In this document: positions 48,670 to 60,201 of the stretch, piece after piece
How the letters are laid out: each line of letters starts with the position of its first letter
Position numbering within the stretch: position 1 is the stretch's first letter
Notes under the pieces: model-generated
Database searches by the model: none
Told to the model about the DNA's origin: nothing
What the model saw: only the letters and a program-made list of their open reading frames with translations
Made by a program: the position numbers and the translations under genes
Assembly: GCA_958298945.1 (NCBI GenBank)
Contig: OY282605.1
Coordinates: 119,656,267-119,720,266 of the forward strand
Origin: Atherix ibis
Taxonomy: Eukaryota > Arthropoda > Insecta > Diptera > Athericidae
Reading direction: 5' to 3'
Length of the DNA: 64,000 nucleotides

Positions 48670-50150
48670 TGATGTCATTTTCGAAATGGATGCTACTGAA
48701 ACCGATTCTAAAATTGGGACACTTTTAATTTAATCGACTTTAATTTCTTATTTTGTACTATTCTTTTCCATTTTCTTCTGTTTGAAATAATGCACAAAAT
48801 TAGAAAAAAATATTTTTTCCAAATACTGAACAATTTTCAAACGGAAATGAATATTATTAAAAACAAATTAAAAGGAAAACTATTGATTGAATAAGTTTTA
48901 TTACTTCCTTAATAGTTATTTATTTATTGAAAATTGTTCCGTTGTGCGTAATTTCTTTCAAACAATTTTATATATTCTTAAAAAATTAATCTGATTTTAA
49001 TATTTTCGCATTTTTAGATATTGAACATTATTTTTACTAAAACTTAACTTATAATTAGTATTTTTTATATGGTAAAAAATAATAATAATTCTAAAATTTT
49101 CTTTTGTTATAAAGAAAAAATCATATTATTTTTATGAGAAAATTGAGGAAAATTCTTTTCCTTCTGATGACTTTTGGTGCTGATTTTTAGCAAAATAATA
49201 TTTTTGCTTAAGATTAAATAATAATAATAAAAAGAAAACCAATTGATTTATTAATAAAAACTAATATCAAACCAAACCAAACTTTTATTTAAATTACATC
49301 ATTTCTTATGATTTCAATAACAATTTATGGACGACCACCAAATATTCTTTGAGCATCCAATCCGGGGTGTCGTTGCGTTATTGAATAGTAAATATTTCAA
49401 TATCATCTGTAATATTATCTGCTCATATTTGATTTATACAAGCAGCAAAAAAAATCATTTTATTATTTGACCAATCAATTGAATCTATCTATACCGGATA
49501 AACAAGAAAAAATATGCTCAAATATCATTTCCTGCTTTACAATTCAATGAATACGTCAATGTTGGATAAAATTGTACACAATAAAAAAACAATATTTAAA
49601 AAAAATTCCTAGTAGTTCATATTTGTATATTATTATGTATATTTGTTATATAGTATTAATAATAGCTAATGTACGAAAGTTTAAAAATAAATCAAAATAT
49701 ATCTTTTACGGGTTAAGCGAAAATTTGCGCATGAAATATGAAAATTTATTTAATAAAATTGCAACAACAAAAAATCCCAGTTCTCAATAAATCTAAACGT
49801 AAAATAAGTAATTTTTACAAAAAATTAATTATTTTTATAAAAATTTTCCAATCATCTTGACAAAAAAATTCAATTTTTTTATTACTTATAAATATTTTAT
49901 CCAATTTGTACTTTGGAAAGTAAAGGTAAATAAACAATAGTTAAAATATAATATTTTTAAATGGCCGCTTAATGAATTTTTATAAAAATCAATCTTTTTG
50001 AGGTGATTTTTAATGACTTTTTTGTGTACATTTTTGACTGATTATAACTTGGCCATTAATTAACGGAAGTTACAATAGTTTTTTTAATTATTCTAAAATT
50101 TTATGAATATCTACCGTAAAATACGATATTTTATAAAGCATTACAAGAAA
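48670..50150. other. AT-rich non-coding (probable intron)
   Basis: AT-rich. A balanced patch at 49330-49390 has no recognised content. No gene seen. Confidence 0.55.
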
Positions 50151-50159
50151 AACTCTAAG

Positions 50160-50420
50160 AATGTCAAATCGTACAGTCTTTGAGGTCAGTTGACTTCACC
50201 AAATCTCGAAATTATGCGTCCTGCAATTTTTCACGAAATAAACAAAAAAAAAATGCTGCTGCCTCCATCTTCCTAAAACTATTTATGGTACAGATTACAC
50301 ATCAAACAGTCACTTTTGCGCGGATACAATAGCTTCTGCGCAGTCACTTGTGGACTTTGAGAGCCTTGTTATTGACAGATATCCTTAGTGATTCAAAAAG
50401 AAATTTTGCTCATTTTTTTG
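50160..50420 (-). pseudogene. DD41D-type transposase relic 4
   Basis: Minus-strand blocks RAKVTV-stop-C (KVTVWC in the family, near 50325-50300) and N-stop-PQRLYDLT (NWPPRSCDLT, near 50200-50170) are in family order. The DNA also resembles relic 1 directly (CAGTCACTTTTG-CGGATACAA; GTCAAATCGTAC near the third-Asp region). Heavily decayed. Confidence 0.6.
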
Positions 50421-50427
50421 TAAGTTA

Positions 50428-50470
50428 GGCGATCCACAATATAAAATGGCGATCCACAATATAAAATGGC
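50428..50470. repeat. 20-bp tandem duplication
   Basis: GGCGATCCACAATATAAAAT is repeated twice head to tail, followed by GGC. Confidence 0.95.
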
Positions 50471-50474
50471 TGTC

Positions 50475-52220
50475 AAATGACAAGGCGCAAAATAGATAAT
50501 CTGGTTAATATTTAAAAAAAAATTATTATAAAAAAAAAAAACAATAGAAAATATTATAAATCATTAACTTTAGTTCAGAAAATATTTGCGAGAGGAAAAA
50601 CTTTCTCAAAATTGCAAAAAAATACTAAAATTAACAAAATAAAGAAAAATTTTCAAAATAGTTTTTGTAAGGAAAATTTTGAACTCAACTTTTTATAGAA
50701 ACAAAAATATTGGTTCTTGTACAAAAGTATTGGGTCTTGTATGTATGCAAATATATTTCCTAATAAATAATTGTTTAGAATTAATAATAATTCAGTTAAT
50801 ACTTAAACCACTCATCCAAGTACTTAATTATTTAATTTCCCATTCGTTAATGTGCAAAAGCATTCCTCCATTTTCCATGTTTTTTTTTGTATTTTAAAAA
50901 TATTTTGCACTAATTTCATTTTTAATTGTAATATTTTAAAATTTATTGGCACAACAATCCAATTTTTAATTAATTAATTTTTTTTTTCAATTATTTTTAT
51001 AATAAAAATATTTCTATTATCATAAGTGATCTGGCGTTCGTAAATATTATTTATTATTAGAACGTGTTCATATGGTATGTTGAAAAGTCAATGTCAACTG
51101 ACATTGGCAACACTGTAAATGGTTAAGGTTATAATCGCAAATAAATGGAATGACATAAACACGAAAAATATTTTTAAAATAAAAACAGGATGAACATATT
51201 TAAAAAAAAAAAAAAGACACATTCTATGAGCATACACGCACATATAATAAGATTTGACACATGGTTTTTTTCCCGCTCACCTCTAATCATATTAAATATA
51301 CCATGTTTATGGGGTGAAAATGGTTAAAATCAAAAAAAAAAAATTACTACTTATAATAATAACCATAACAATGCTGGAAAATGATTTTGAATAAAAACCC
51401 TACAAAAAGAGAAAAATTAACAAAATAGAAACGGATGGCAAAATAGCAACAACAACAACGAAAAAAAAAATGGCAGCTAAAAATAAAAACAAATTCATTG
51501 ACGTTGACCTTCAATTTATTATACACTTCACTTTTGTTCTTGTGTTTGTATATTTTTTATTTCTCCTCTCAATGTTTTCAACTTACAAATGTGCAAGCAT
51601 TTCCCCCCTCCCCCAAACACGTACTATTATAATTCGTGTGTAATCACAAAAAAAAAATATTTTTGCAACCTTGCAAATGTAATTTTTTTTTCTATGCTTT
51701 TTTTCTAACATAATTGAATGATTAAGGGGAACGGGGTATTGTAGTTTTAAGAGAAAATTTCCTAGTCACTAAATGCAAAACAAAAAAAAAACTAACAGAA
51801 AAACTGTATATGCAAAAATATAGAAAAATTATTCAAAAAAAGAGAAATTTAGTTTTCAATGCTTTTTGTTTTTGCATATTTTTGTGTCGTGTCTCTTTTC
51901 TAAATTATTTGAATAGTTAAAAATAGATTTTTTTTTTATATGTTGTATACCGGGGGGGGGGGGGGGGGAGAAAAAACAACAATGTTTGAGGGTTTTTGTA
52001 GGAATATGTTAAATTTAGACTTTTCTTTTAGTGTAAATTTAACATTTTAATCAAATTAGAATAATTTTTTAATAAGAAAAGAAGGGCATAATTTACAAAG
52101 GTTTGAAATTTATCCCCCCTGCCCACCCCCTCCTTAAGGGAAAGGGAGATTTAAAAATAAAAAAACCAGTCAAAAAAAATACCAAAAAAAAAAACAGAAA
52201 AAACTGTCAAACAATTCAAA
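50475..52220. other. AT-rich non-coding with a G17 tract at 51952-51968
   Basis: AT-rich, with C-rich patches at 51601-51616 and 52114-52133 and a pure G17 homopolymer. No gene seen. Confidence 0.6.
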
Positions 52221-52782
52221 CGACAAAAATGGCCGCCTTAAAAAACTTTTTCCAATATGGCCACCATTACTACAGTATATATAAAAGACATCTTTCGAAC
52301 ACTTTCCAAGATGGCCACCATTACTACCGTTTTTGTCCGAAGTGTTATTAAGATTATTTATTTTTTAACAATTTAATAAGCACTAAAAATAATATAATAA
52401 GAAAATACAGAATAAGAAACACTAAAACTAACAAATTTATTAAAACATCAAAAAATTTTATGAAAATTTATATTTTTTTTTTGTTGAAAACATCAAATGA
52501 TAAGAAAAAAATTGAGATACGTAATATTGTTCATTAAATTAAATCTGACAAATAGACGCCATTTTGAACACATTTAAAGATGGTCACTATTTAAACTGTT
52601 TCTATGAAAATTTATTTGGAAATAAATTTATTCAAGAAACCAAATAAAAAATATGTAAAAAAAAAGGAAATTTTATATAAATGTATTGTAATTAAAAAGG
52701 ATTTTATGTAAGCACATTCAAAGATGGTCGCTGCTATCTAAGCACTTTCTAAAATGGCTACCATTAGCACATTTTTTTATGA

Positions 52783-52836
52783 AGAACGCCATTAATTCTC
52801 ATTTCTTTTGAAACGCCATTAATTCTCATTTCTTTC
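52783..52836. repeat. short tandem duplication containing CGCCATTAATTC
   Basis: AACGCCATTAATTCTCATTTCTTT occurs twice, separated by TGA, within the ATGGC/GCCAT cluster. Confidence 0.9.
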
Positions 52837-52960
52837 CCTTATGATGTATTTGAATGGAAAAAATAACTTTTAAAAATTAGAGAAAAATTTATAAAAATAT
52901 AAAAACAAATTATGAAAATTTCTGTATAATAGAATTTATTCTATTAAACAGAAAATTTTC

Positions 52961-53037
52961 CCTGTTAAAATGGTTTAAATGACGGCTATTTTGAAAAATA
53001 AATTCAAAATAGTCGCCATTTAAACCATTTTAACAGG
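52961..53037. repeat. long hairpin, 35-bp arms, 7-nt loop
   Basis: The left arm 52961-52995 and right arm 53003-53037 pair over 35 positions with one A-C mismatch and one G-T pair; the loop is AAATAAA. The outer stem is CCTGTTAAAATGGTTTAAAT. A separate 8-bp palindrome (TAATAGAA/TTCTATTA) lies just upstream at 52927-52946. As + strand RNA it would form a stem in the pre-miRNA size range. It may instead be an inverted duplication of the local ATGGC-containing repeat. Confidence 0.9.
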
Positions 53038-53560
53038 AATATCATTCGAGAACTTCCTAAGATGGCCGCCATTTAATTACTTTCGAAAATATCCGCCATT
53101 AATATTAATTAGTACAGTTATATATATGAAGTACGCCATTATTATTATTTTTTAATGTGTTCTCTTTCCCCTTTTGAACGTTTTTATGTGATTTAGGAAA
53201 ATTTATTCCAAAAATTAAAATATAACAGAAAATACTCCAAAAAATATTATATTAAAAATGGCCGCCGTTCGAACACTTTCTAAGATGGCTGCTGTTAACA
53301 TATTTTTTTCACAAGTTAATATCAGAATTTTTAATATGTCTTCTCTTTTTTACCATTTAAACGATTTGGAAAAATTAAAAAGAAAACTAATTTAAAAAAT
53401 CAAATGATTAAAAAAAAATCAACTACTTACTGAGTGGGACTTAAAAATATTTTCCAGAAAAAAATTAATTTAAAAAAAAAAATTCAATAAAATTTTTTAA
53501 TAAAAATTATATTTTCTGTTTTATTTAAATGCGTTTTTTCTTTGTTTTTTTTTGTTGCAG

Positions 53561-53703
53561 TTCTCGCAAACGTCGACCATCCTATTCGCAGGATGAACGT
53601 GAAAATTATTTACCACAATTCCGTGATGATGACGAGATGAATGCATGCAACGCAGCTCTTGTACTTATGAGTCTATCCTGTTCGCCGCATTCACCAAGAG
53701 CAG
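53561..53703 (+). CDS. Glut4EF: Glut4EF / ZNF395-family internal exon A
   Basis: A coding exon (143 bp) preceded by a strong polypyrimidine tract and TTGTTGCAG, and followed by CAG|GTAAAA. The first base completes a codon begun in the previous exon and the last base starts a codon finished in exon B. It encodes 47 complete residues: a basic SRKRRPSYS stretch (possible nuclear localisation signal), an acidic RDDDEMNAC segment, and AALVLMSLSCSPHSPRA. The last corresponds to the conserved AAMVLTSLSCSP region of vertebrate ZNF395 and relatives, C2H2 transcription factors first described as GLUT4 enhancer factor and Huntington-disease gene regulatory-region binding proteins. The assignment rests on remembered family sequence. 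The upstream exon is outside the window. Confidence 0.87.
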
Positions 53704-53931
53704 GTAAAATTAATTTGAAGAAAAATAAAATATTTCTTTTTTTTGAGAATCAATTTTTAAAATGTGTTTTTTTTTTATATAAAAAAATTAAAAAGTTTAC
53801 AAAAAATTTACGCCAAAAAAAGAAAATAATTTTAAAATTGACCTTAATTAAAAATGAAATGACAAAAAATTAAAAGTTTCAAAGTAGACCCAAAAAATAA
53901 AATAATTATTAAAAACCATTTCTCATAACAG
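53704..53931 (+). other. 228-bp intron between exons A and B
   Basis: GTAAAA donor and CTCATAACAG acceptor. AT-rich with no open frame in phase with both exons. It splits a codon after its first base, and removal restores Ala-Gly-Gln-Trp in frame. Confidence 0.85.
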
Positions 53932-54134
53932 GACAATGGAACCCGGCACTCGGTTCAAGTCCGGGTAGTAGCAGCGCCTCCTGGAGCTCTTCGGGCACAT
54001 CATCGCCACCGCTGAGCGATGATGGTACACCATCGGTAGGGGATACTGCCGCCCGTATGCGTACCACATCCTTATCCACTTCCGATGAGGGTATCGTCAT
54101 GGATTATAGTGACGAGGCACCACGCAAACGACGG
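53932..54134 (+). CDS. Glut4EF: Glut4EF / ZNF395-family internal exon B
   Basis: A 203-bp exon from the AG at 53930-53931 to a consensus donor CGG|GTAAGT; it ends in phase 0. It is strikingly GC-rich against the surrounding introns, with mostly G/C or family-typical third positions. It encodes GQWNPALGSSPGSSSASWSS, a Ser/Gly/Pro-rich block matching the W-plus-SGSS...STPSPP segment of ZNF395, then SLSTSDEGIVMDYSDEAPRKRR. The DEAPRKRR end corresponds to the DEPAPRKRK just before the C2H2 finger of the vertebrate proteins, so the finger should follow in the next exon. A second basic run (RKRR) could act with exon A's in nuclear import. No finger is found in the window. Confidence 0.88.
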
Positions 54135-55480
54135 GTAAGTGAAAATTTTTCCAAACTCCAATAATAGTTCCACACCGTATCGAACTTAGTTGATATTTAA
54201 AGATTTCACAACAATTATTATGATAAAAAATATTGCTAACGAAATGAAATATGAAAACGTTATTCATCTTAGGCTATCTGATTGCGCCATTTTAAAATTT
54301 CCAGCAGATCAAAGTCCATTTAATGGCATATGGAACGCAATAACCAGCACATATCCAAGTGTGAGTGGAACGTGATAAAAATAAAATTTTCCACTCTCAG
54401 ATCTGGCGTTAAAAAAATTTTTTTTTTCTGATATAATCCAGTGTTTGGAAAACTAAAATTTCTGTAATAAAACACAAAAGTTTCGATTACACAAAAATTT
54501 TTATGGTCAAGTTAAGCCTTTATAGAATATGGCCGGGAATTGAGAGGAGCCACTGCGAAAAGTTCTCCACCCACACACTCGCCTAACATCAAATGCTTTT
54601 ATGTGTTGTTTTTTTAAATAGGCGTGTTTGGCTGCGTGCTTGTATACGTTACAATAATGTTCACAGTCCCTTATTTTATTATATCGGAAACAGTATCACA
54701 CACAAACATTCGCTAAGTCGAAGGTTAATCTATTTCTAGGGCTAAGTGGGCATTATTATGACCATCATTAACAATAGCCAAACATTATATTTGATCGGAA
54801 AAACAACAACAAACTACATTAAATAAGTTAACACATTAGAGATGCTAATAAATATATTAGAAAAAGTGTATGTTATGATGATAAGAAGCAAAAAGAGGAG
54901 GAAGAGAAGAAACAGATTAGAGTATTAGAAAAAAAAATACTCACACTAACAATCACGAATTATTTGTAAACAAAATTTTTAACGTGAATCAAATTAAACA
55001 AAATAAATATAAAAATAACAATACGATAACTATAACAATAATAGTAATAATAATAATAATAATAATATTAGCAACAACAGCAAAATAATAATAATAATAT
55101 TATTAATATTAATAATAAAAGCTTAGTAGGAGTAGAAGAAAAAAAAACTACTACAATGACAATAAACTAACATTGGAATTATGACAAAGTTATGTAAAGG
55201 GAAATGAGAATATAGACAGCAAGTTCAGTGTTGGCTGACAGGAAAAGGTAAAAGGGACCGAGGGCAGACATTTTCATAGACTAATCATTGAAATGATGAA
55301 GATTGCACGTGTCATCGCCATGATCATAGCCTAGCGGCTATGAAGCTGTTTATTTAGAAATCTACCAACACTAACACCCTGTACAAAGCAAAATGTCTAC
55401 AGTCAACGATTACAAAAGCTGATCGGACAGATCCGATCATCTAATCTCTCACAAGTCGAAGGCAAAACGCACTCTGGCCT
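54135..55480 (+). other. intron downstream of exon B
   Basis: Starts GTAAGT. It contains an (AAT)n tract at about 55036-55068 and a GC-richer patch at 55200-55480 with two perfect 8-bp-arm, 4-nt-loop hairpins (55324-55343 TCATAGCC/GGCTATGA and 55420-55439 TGATCGGA/TCCGATCA). No exon with zinc-finger coding was found. Confidence 0.7.
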
Positions 55481-55489
55481 TGTTGGGAT

Positions 55490-57230
55490 TTTCTTTTTGC
55501 CAACGCACCTTTTTTTCGCAATAATTCCCAAAAAATTTTAAAAGTTTTCTCTCAAAAAAATATAAACTCTAAAATTTTATCTCGAAAATCGCCATTTTTC
55601 TGTCGGAATTTCTAAAAAAAATTTTGTCATCGGCCATTTTTTTTTATAATTTTCAAAATTTTCTTTTAGCTAACGTCAATTTTTTTCTGCTATAATTTCG
55701 AAAGCTTTCAATCGCCATTTTTTTGTATTATAATTTTAAAATTTTTTTCTTAAAAATCGCCATTTTTTTCTGTTATAATTTCTGAAATGTTTTTTTTTCC
55801 ATGCTATTTTTTGTAATAATTTTTAAAATTTTCTTTTGCAGTCATAATTTTTTTCCTATAATTTTCAAATTGTTTTTTTTTTTTACCATCGCTATTTTTT
55901 TATGCAATAATTTTAAAAATTTTCTTTTAAAAGACCGCCGTATTTTTGTATTATAATTTCCAAAAAAATTTTTTATGTATGCCATTTTTTTGGCAATAAT
56001 TTCCAAAATTTTTTCTTAAAAATAGCCATTTTTTCTGTTGTAATTTTCAAAATTTTCTCTTGCGTTCGCCATTTTTTCTATTATAATTTCTAAAATTTTC
56101 TATAAAAAATCATAAATTTTTTCTTATAATTTCCAAAACGTTGTTTTTACCATCGCTATTTTTTTTGCAATAATTTTAAAAAAATTTCTCTTGAAAACCG
56201 CCATTTTCTTTGTCTTATAATTTCCAAAATTTTCTTTTTGCCAGTGTCAATTTTTTACTGTTATAATTCAGAAAGCTTTCAATCGCCAATTTTTTGGGTT
56301 ATAATTTTAAAAATTTGCGATCACAATTTTTTGTTATAATTTCTGAAATTAACTTATTTCCGTCGCTATTTTTTGCAATAATTTTGAAAATTTTCTCTAA
56401 GAATCGCCTTTTTTTCCAAAATGTTCTCTTGCAATTACAATTTTTTTTTGTTATAGTTTCCAATAATTTGTTTTTACCATCGCTATTTTTTTTTTTTAAT
56501 TTTGGAAATGTTCTCCTAAGAATTGCAATTTTTTTTTGTATTATGATTTCCAAAAATTTTTCTTATCTACGCCATTTTTTTTGCAATAATTTCCAAAAAA
56601 TTTTCTTAAAAATTGCCATTTTTTTCTGTTGTTATTTCCAAAATTTACTCTTACGTTCCCCATTTTTTTCTATTATAATTTCTAAAATTTTCCATTAAAA
56701 ATCATTATTTTTTTCCTAAAATTTTCAAACTGTTATTTTTACCATTGCTATTTTTTTGCAATAATTTTGAAAATTTTCTCTTAAGAACCGCCATTTTTTT
56801 GTATTGTTATTTCAAAAAAAATTGTTTTTTTGCTTTATAATTTAAAATTTTTTTTTTGCAATAATTTGGAAATGATATCTTAAAAACCGCCACTTTTTTT
56901 ATTATAATTTCCAAAAAAAATTCTTAAAAATCGCCATTTTTTCAGTTATAATTTCTAAAATTTACTTTTGCGTTCGCCATTTTTTTTTATTACAACTTTC
57001 AAAATTTTCTAGTAAAAATCATCATTTTTTCTGATATAATTTCCAAAATTTACTCTTGCTTTTACCATTTTTTTTGCTATAATTTCCATAATTTTCCCCT
57101 GCAATCATCAGTTTTTTCTGTTATAATTTTCAAAAGTTTCGCCTAAAAATCACAATTTTGTTTTGCTATAATTTCGAAAAGGTTTTCTTGCCATTAAATT
57201 TTTTTTTCTCTAATAATTTCTAAACTATTT
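55490..57230. repeat. degenerate about 50-bp tandem array, CGCCATTTTTT unit
   Basis: Repeats of CGCCATTTTTTTCTGTTATA followed by ATTTCCAAAATTTTCTCTTAAAAAT at about 48-52 nt spacing, roughly thirty or more diverged copies. The motif is degraded to GCTATTTT or CACAATTTT in places. Open frames inside (56294-56698 plus, 56553-56299 minus) are Phe/Ile/Lys repeat translation. Confidence 0.9.
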
Positions 57231-57234
57231 GAGA

Positions 57235-58125
57235 AGGGAAATAATTTTTTTTATATGTACTCTTGTTTTTTTTATATATTAAAATGCATAATTTTATTTT
57301 TATACTCTCTGTTCAATGACATTCCGACAGATTAAATTGTTTATCAGTTTTTTTTCTTCTTCTTCTTCTATGCCGGTACATGAAATATAAAAATGACAAT
57401 AAAAGATAATAAAAACGAAAAATAAATACCGGCAAAATAGAGGAAAAAAAAACAATTCTGAAAATCTTCTTTAAAAAAAAGAGAAGTAGTGACAGAGAAA
57501 GAGACAGAGGAAGAAAAAACGTTTTTTTCGATGCCGCCATGTTGTGACTGGCTCTTACTATTCCAGTGTCCGTTATCAGAGACAATTATTATGGTTTGTA
57601 TTTATTGTCTTTAGTGTCGTCGCAACAAATTCTAAAACATTTCAACCTTCACAATTGTTTCGACATAATCGACCAACGCAATTTTAAAACTGGTCCATAA
57701 AATTGGGATGTTTATTCATTGTCGGTGGTGTATGGCATCACATTTTTTTTCTCCTTGGTTTTCTTTTATTTTTTCGGTTTATTGATATGACACTTTGTGT
57801 GATGACAGGAAATTTATTAACAGTAACGTCAACGGTGGAGAATAACGAAATTTCAAAGATCAGTTTTGGAGAGAACTGTCAAAAAGCTGTGACAAAACTG
57901 CTACTAAAATTAAAGACAAGATTTGCATATGATTTGACAGTTTAAAATAGTGCTAGTAGTTAAAAATGTCATCAGATGGCATTGTATGCCGAAAAATATT
58001 TAAAATTTGCGAATAACGATAATTTGTTTTTGCTCACTTTTATTTTATCAATCCATTAATTGAGTTTAACCAAATTGATTAATATTATGTGATTTCCGCA
58101 TGAACTGTGTCAATTTTTCAAAAAA
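57235..58125 (+). other. intronic spacer between two arrays
   Basis: 57290-57950 is less repetitive and somewhat balanced. An 80-codon plus-strand frame (57703-57945) and a 90-codon minus-strand frame (57585-57313) show no recognisable domain. No clear splice-site pair. Confidence 0.4.
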
Positions 58126-58129
58126 TTTT

Positions 58130-59480
58130 AAATGCCATCCAAAAAAGCTCACTATTTTTCTAACAATTTTTTTTATTTTTCTGATAATTTTGTTATTTTT
58201 TTGTAGATTATTTTTAAAAACAAAAATATTTTATTTTTCTAACAAACTTTTATAGTTTCCTAAATTTTGGATCATTTTCCTAAAAATCTGGGTTTTGCTA
58301 ACAATTTGACTATTTTTGTCAAAAATTTGGCCATTTTCCTAAAAATTTCCTAATGCCTATAAAAGTTTTGTTAATTTCCTATCAATTTTTTTTACTTTTT
58401 CTAATGAAATTTGTTTACTTTGCTGAAAGTTTAATATGTGCTCTAATATTTTGCTAGTTTTTTAATTGTTTTTTTTTTGATTTTATAAAAGTTTAGTTAT
58501 TTTTCTATAAAAAAAAACTTTTTTCTAAAATTTCATCAATTTCTTAAAATTTGACTACTTTTTTAAAAATTAAATTTATTACAAAATTTTATCACTATTT
58601 AAACATAAAATTTTCCTATTTCTTAAAATATACAATATTTTATAAATTTTCTAAAATCTTATAATTTTTCTTAAAATTAAAATTGTTTTTTCTTAAAAAC
58701 TGGGTTGTTTTTGCAAAAGTTTGATTGTTTTCCTTAAAACATTTTGATTATCTTTCTGAACAAAATTAGATATTTTCTTTCAAAATTTTGTTTTTTTTGT
58801 CTTAAAATTTTTGTAGTTTAAATTTGGTAATATTTTTAAAATAGTTTTGTTAACTTTTTAAAAGATATTTTTATAATTTTCGTACAAAATTAATTATTTT
58901 TTTGCAAAAATTTGGCTATTGTCTTTAAAAATTTGATTGTTTTTCTAAAAATGTAGTTTGTTTTTTTTTTCATAATTTTGCCTCTTGAAAAATAAATAAA
59001 TTTTTAAAAATTTTTGCCGTTTGCATACAAATTTGACAAATTTTCAATAAAATTGATTTTATTCCTTAAAAAATCGGTAATTTTCCTAAAAATTCGGTTG
59101 AGTTAAGTTTTTGAAATTTTGTTGTTTTTTTTTCTCAAATTTCGGTTGTTTGTACTAAAAAAATTGATTATATTTGCAAAAAAATCAGTTCCTTCTCTAA
59201 AAATATTGTAATTTTTAAAAAAAATTCCCTCTTTTCCAAAAAATTTGATTATTTTCTAAATATTTTGCTATTTTACTAAAAATTTGGTTGTGTTCATAAA
59301 AAAAGTTGATAAATTTAATAGAAAAAACCTAATTTTCTCTCAAAATATTTGGTAATTTTCTGAAAGTTTCTGTTCTATTCTTACGCATTAGATAATTTTT
59401 TAAACAAATTTCGACTATTTTCCTAAAAAATTTATTTACTTTAAAAAGTTTTTCATTTTTCTTAAGAAACAAGCAAATTC
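58130..59480. repeat. degenerate 20-30-bp array, TTTTCCTAAAAATTTGG unit
   Basis: Units of the form TTTGG(C/T)(C/T)ATTTTCCTAAAAA recur every 20-30 nt, heavily diverged, for example 58325-58345 (TTTGGCCATTTTCCTAAAAA), 58915 and 59270. The unit resembles that of the array at 62.2-63.6 kb. Confidence 0.75.
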
Positions 59481-59484
59481 TTGC

Positions 59485-60200
59485 CTCATGTTTTCTGTCT
59501 GCACACTACCACTTATTTTTAAAGAATCTACTTTGTTTTATTATAAAACTTTAATTTAAAAATTACTACCAATAAAAGTAATCGAAAATTTCTGTTCAAT
59601 AAAATCATTGCATTATTTCTCAATTATTTTTTTTTTTAAATTAAAATTACCAAAACTAGTTGAAAAATAAAATTAGTAATTATTATTTATATAAGTTTTT
59701 ATTGATAAAATTAAAAAAAAGTTCTCATCTTTATCGAAAGATTTTCAATTTTATAACAATTTTAGAACGTAACGTTTTCTATAAATATTTTTTTTTTTTA
59801 AATCTATTAAAAAAACTCCAAAAAAATTATATTAAAAAATATTTTCAACATATTTTAATAATATTATTTTTTTTTTAAAAAAACTTATATAATAATTACC
59901 ATAAAAGAAAAAAAAAATATTTACCATAAAAGAAAATCTAATAAAAACTCTCACTTGTTGACGTTATAATCTTTCTTATTTAACAAGAGGGGCGGGTGGA
60001 TTTTCTTTTCTTTTCTTTTCTTTTTTGGTCATTATTATTAGTTGTTTGTTTTCTCTTATTTATTTTTTTTGTATACAAATACCAAAACATGAAATTCATA
60101 CTGCCCAGAATGAAATAAACTTAATAAACAGCAGCTAAGAATAAATGTACAATAAAATATAAAATAAAAGAAAAGAAGAAAAACATCGCTAACGATCATA
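59485..60200 (+). other. AT-rich intronic spacer
   Basis: AT-rich, with a TTTTC repeat at 60003-60026. The open frame at 59660-59878 is low complexity. No gene seen. Confidence 0.55.
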
Positions 60201-60201
60201 A

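Larger units (their letters stand above)
52225..53300. promoter_or_regulatory. cluster of YY1/Pho-like ATGGC / GCCAT sites upstream of the exons
   Basis: At least twelve matches to the YY1-type consensus AANATGGC or its complement GCCAT occur on both strands. Examples are AAAAATGGCCGCC at 52226 and 53255, AAGATGGCCACCATT at 52308, GACGCCATTTT at 52556, AAAATGGCTACCATT at 52751, AAGATGGCCGCCATTT at 53059 and CCGCCATTAAT at 53093. Flanks are diverged AT-rich DNA, so it may be a degenerate array. Drosophila Pho binds GCCAT in Polycomb response elements, hence a possible regulatory role, unproven. It ends about 260 bp before the exon. Confidence 0.5.

Noticed and set aside
56294..56698. 134-codon plus-strand frame
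   Set aside because: It is read through the 50-bp GCCATTTT array and consists of Phe/Ile/Leu/Lys repeats; no real protein features.
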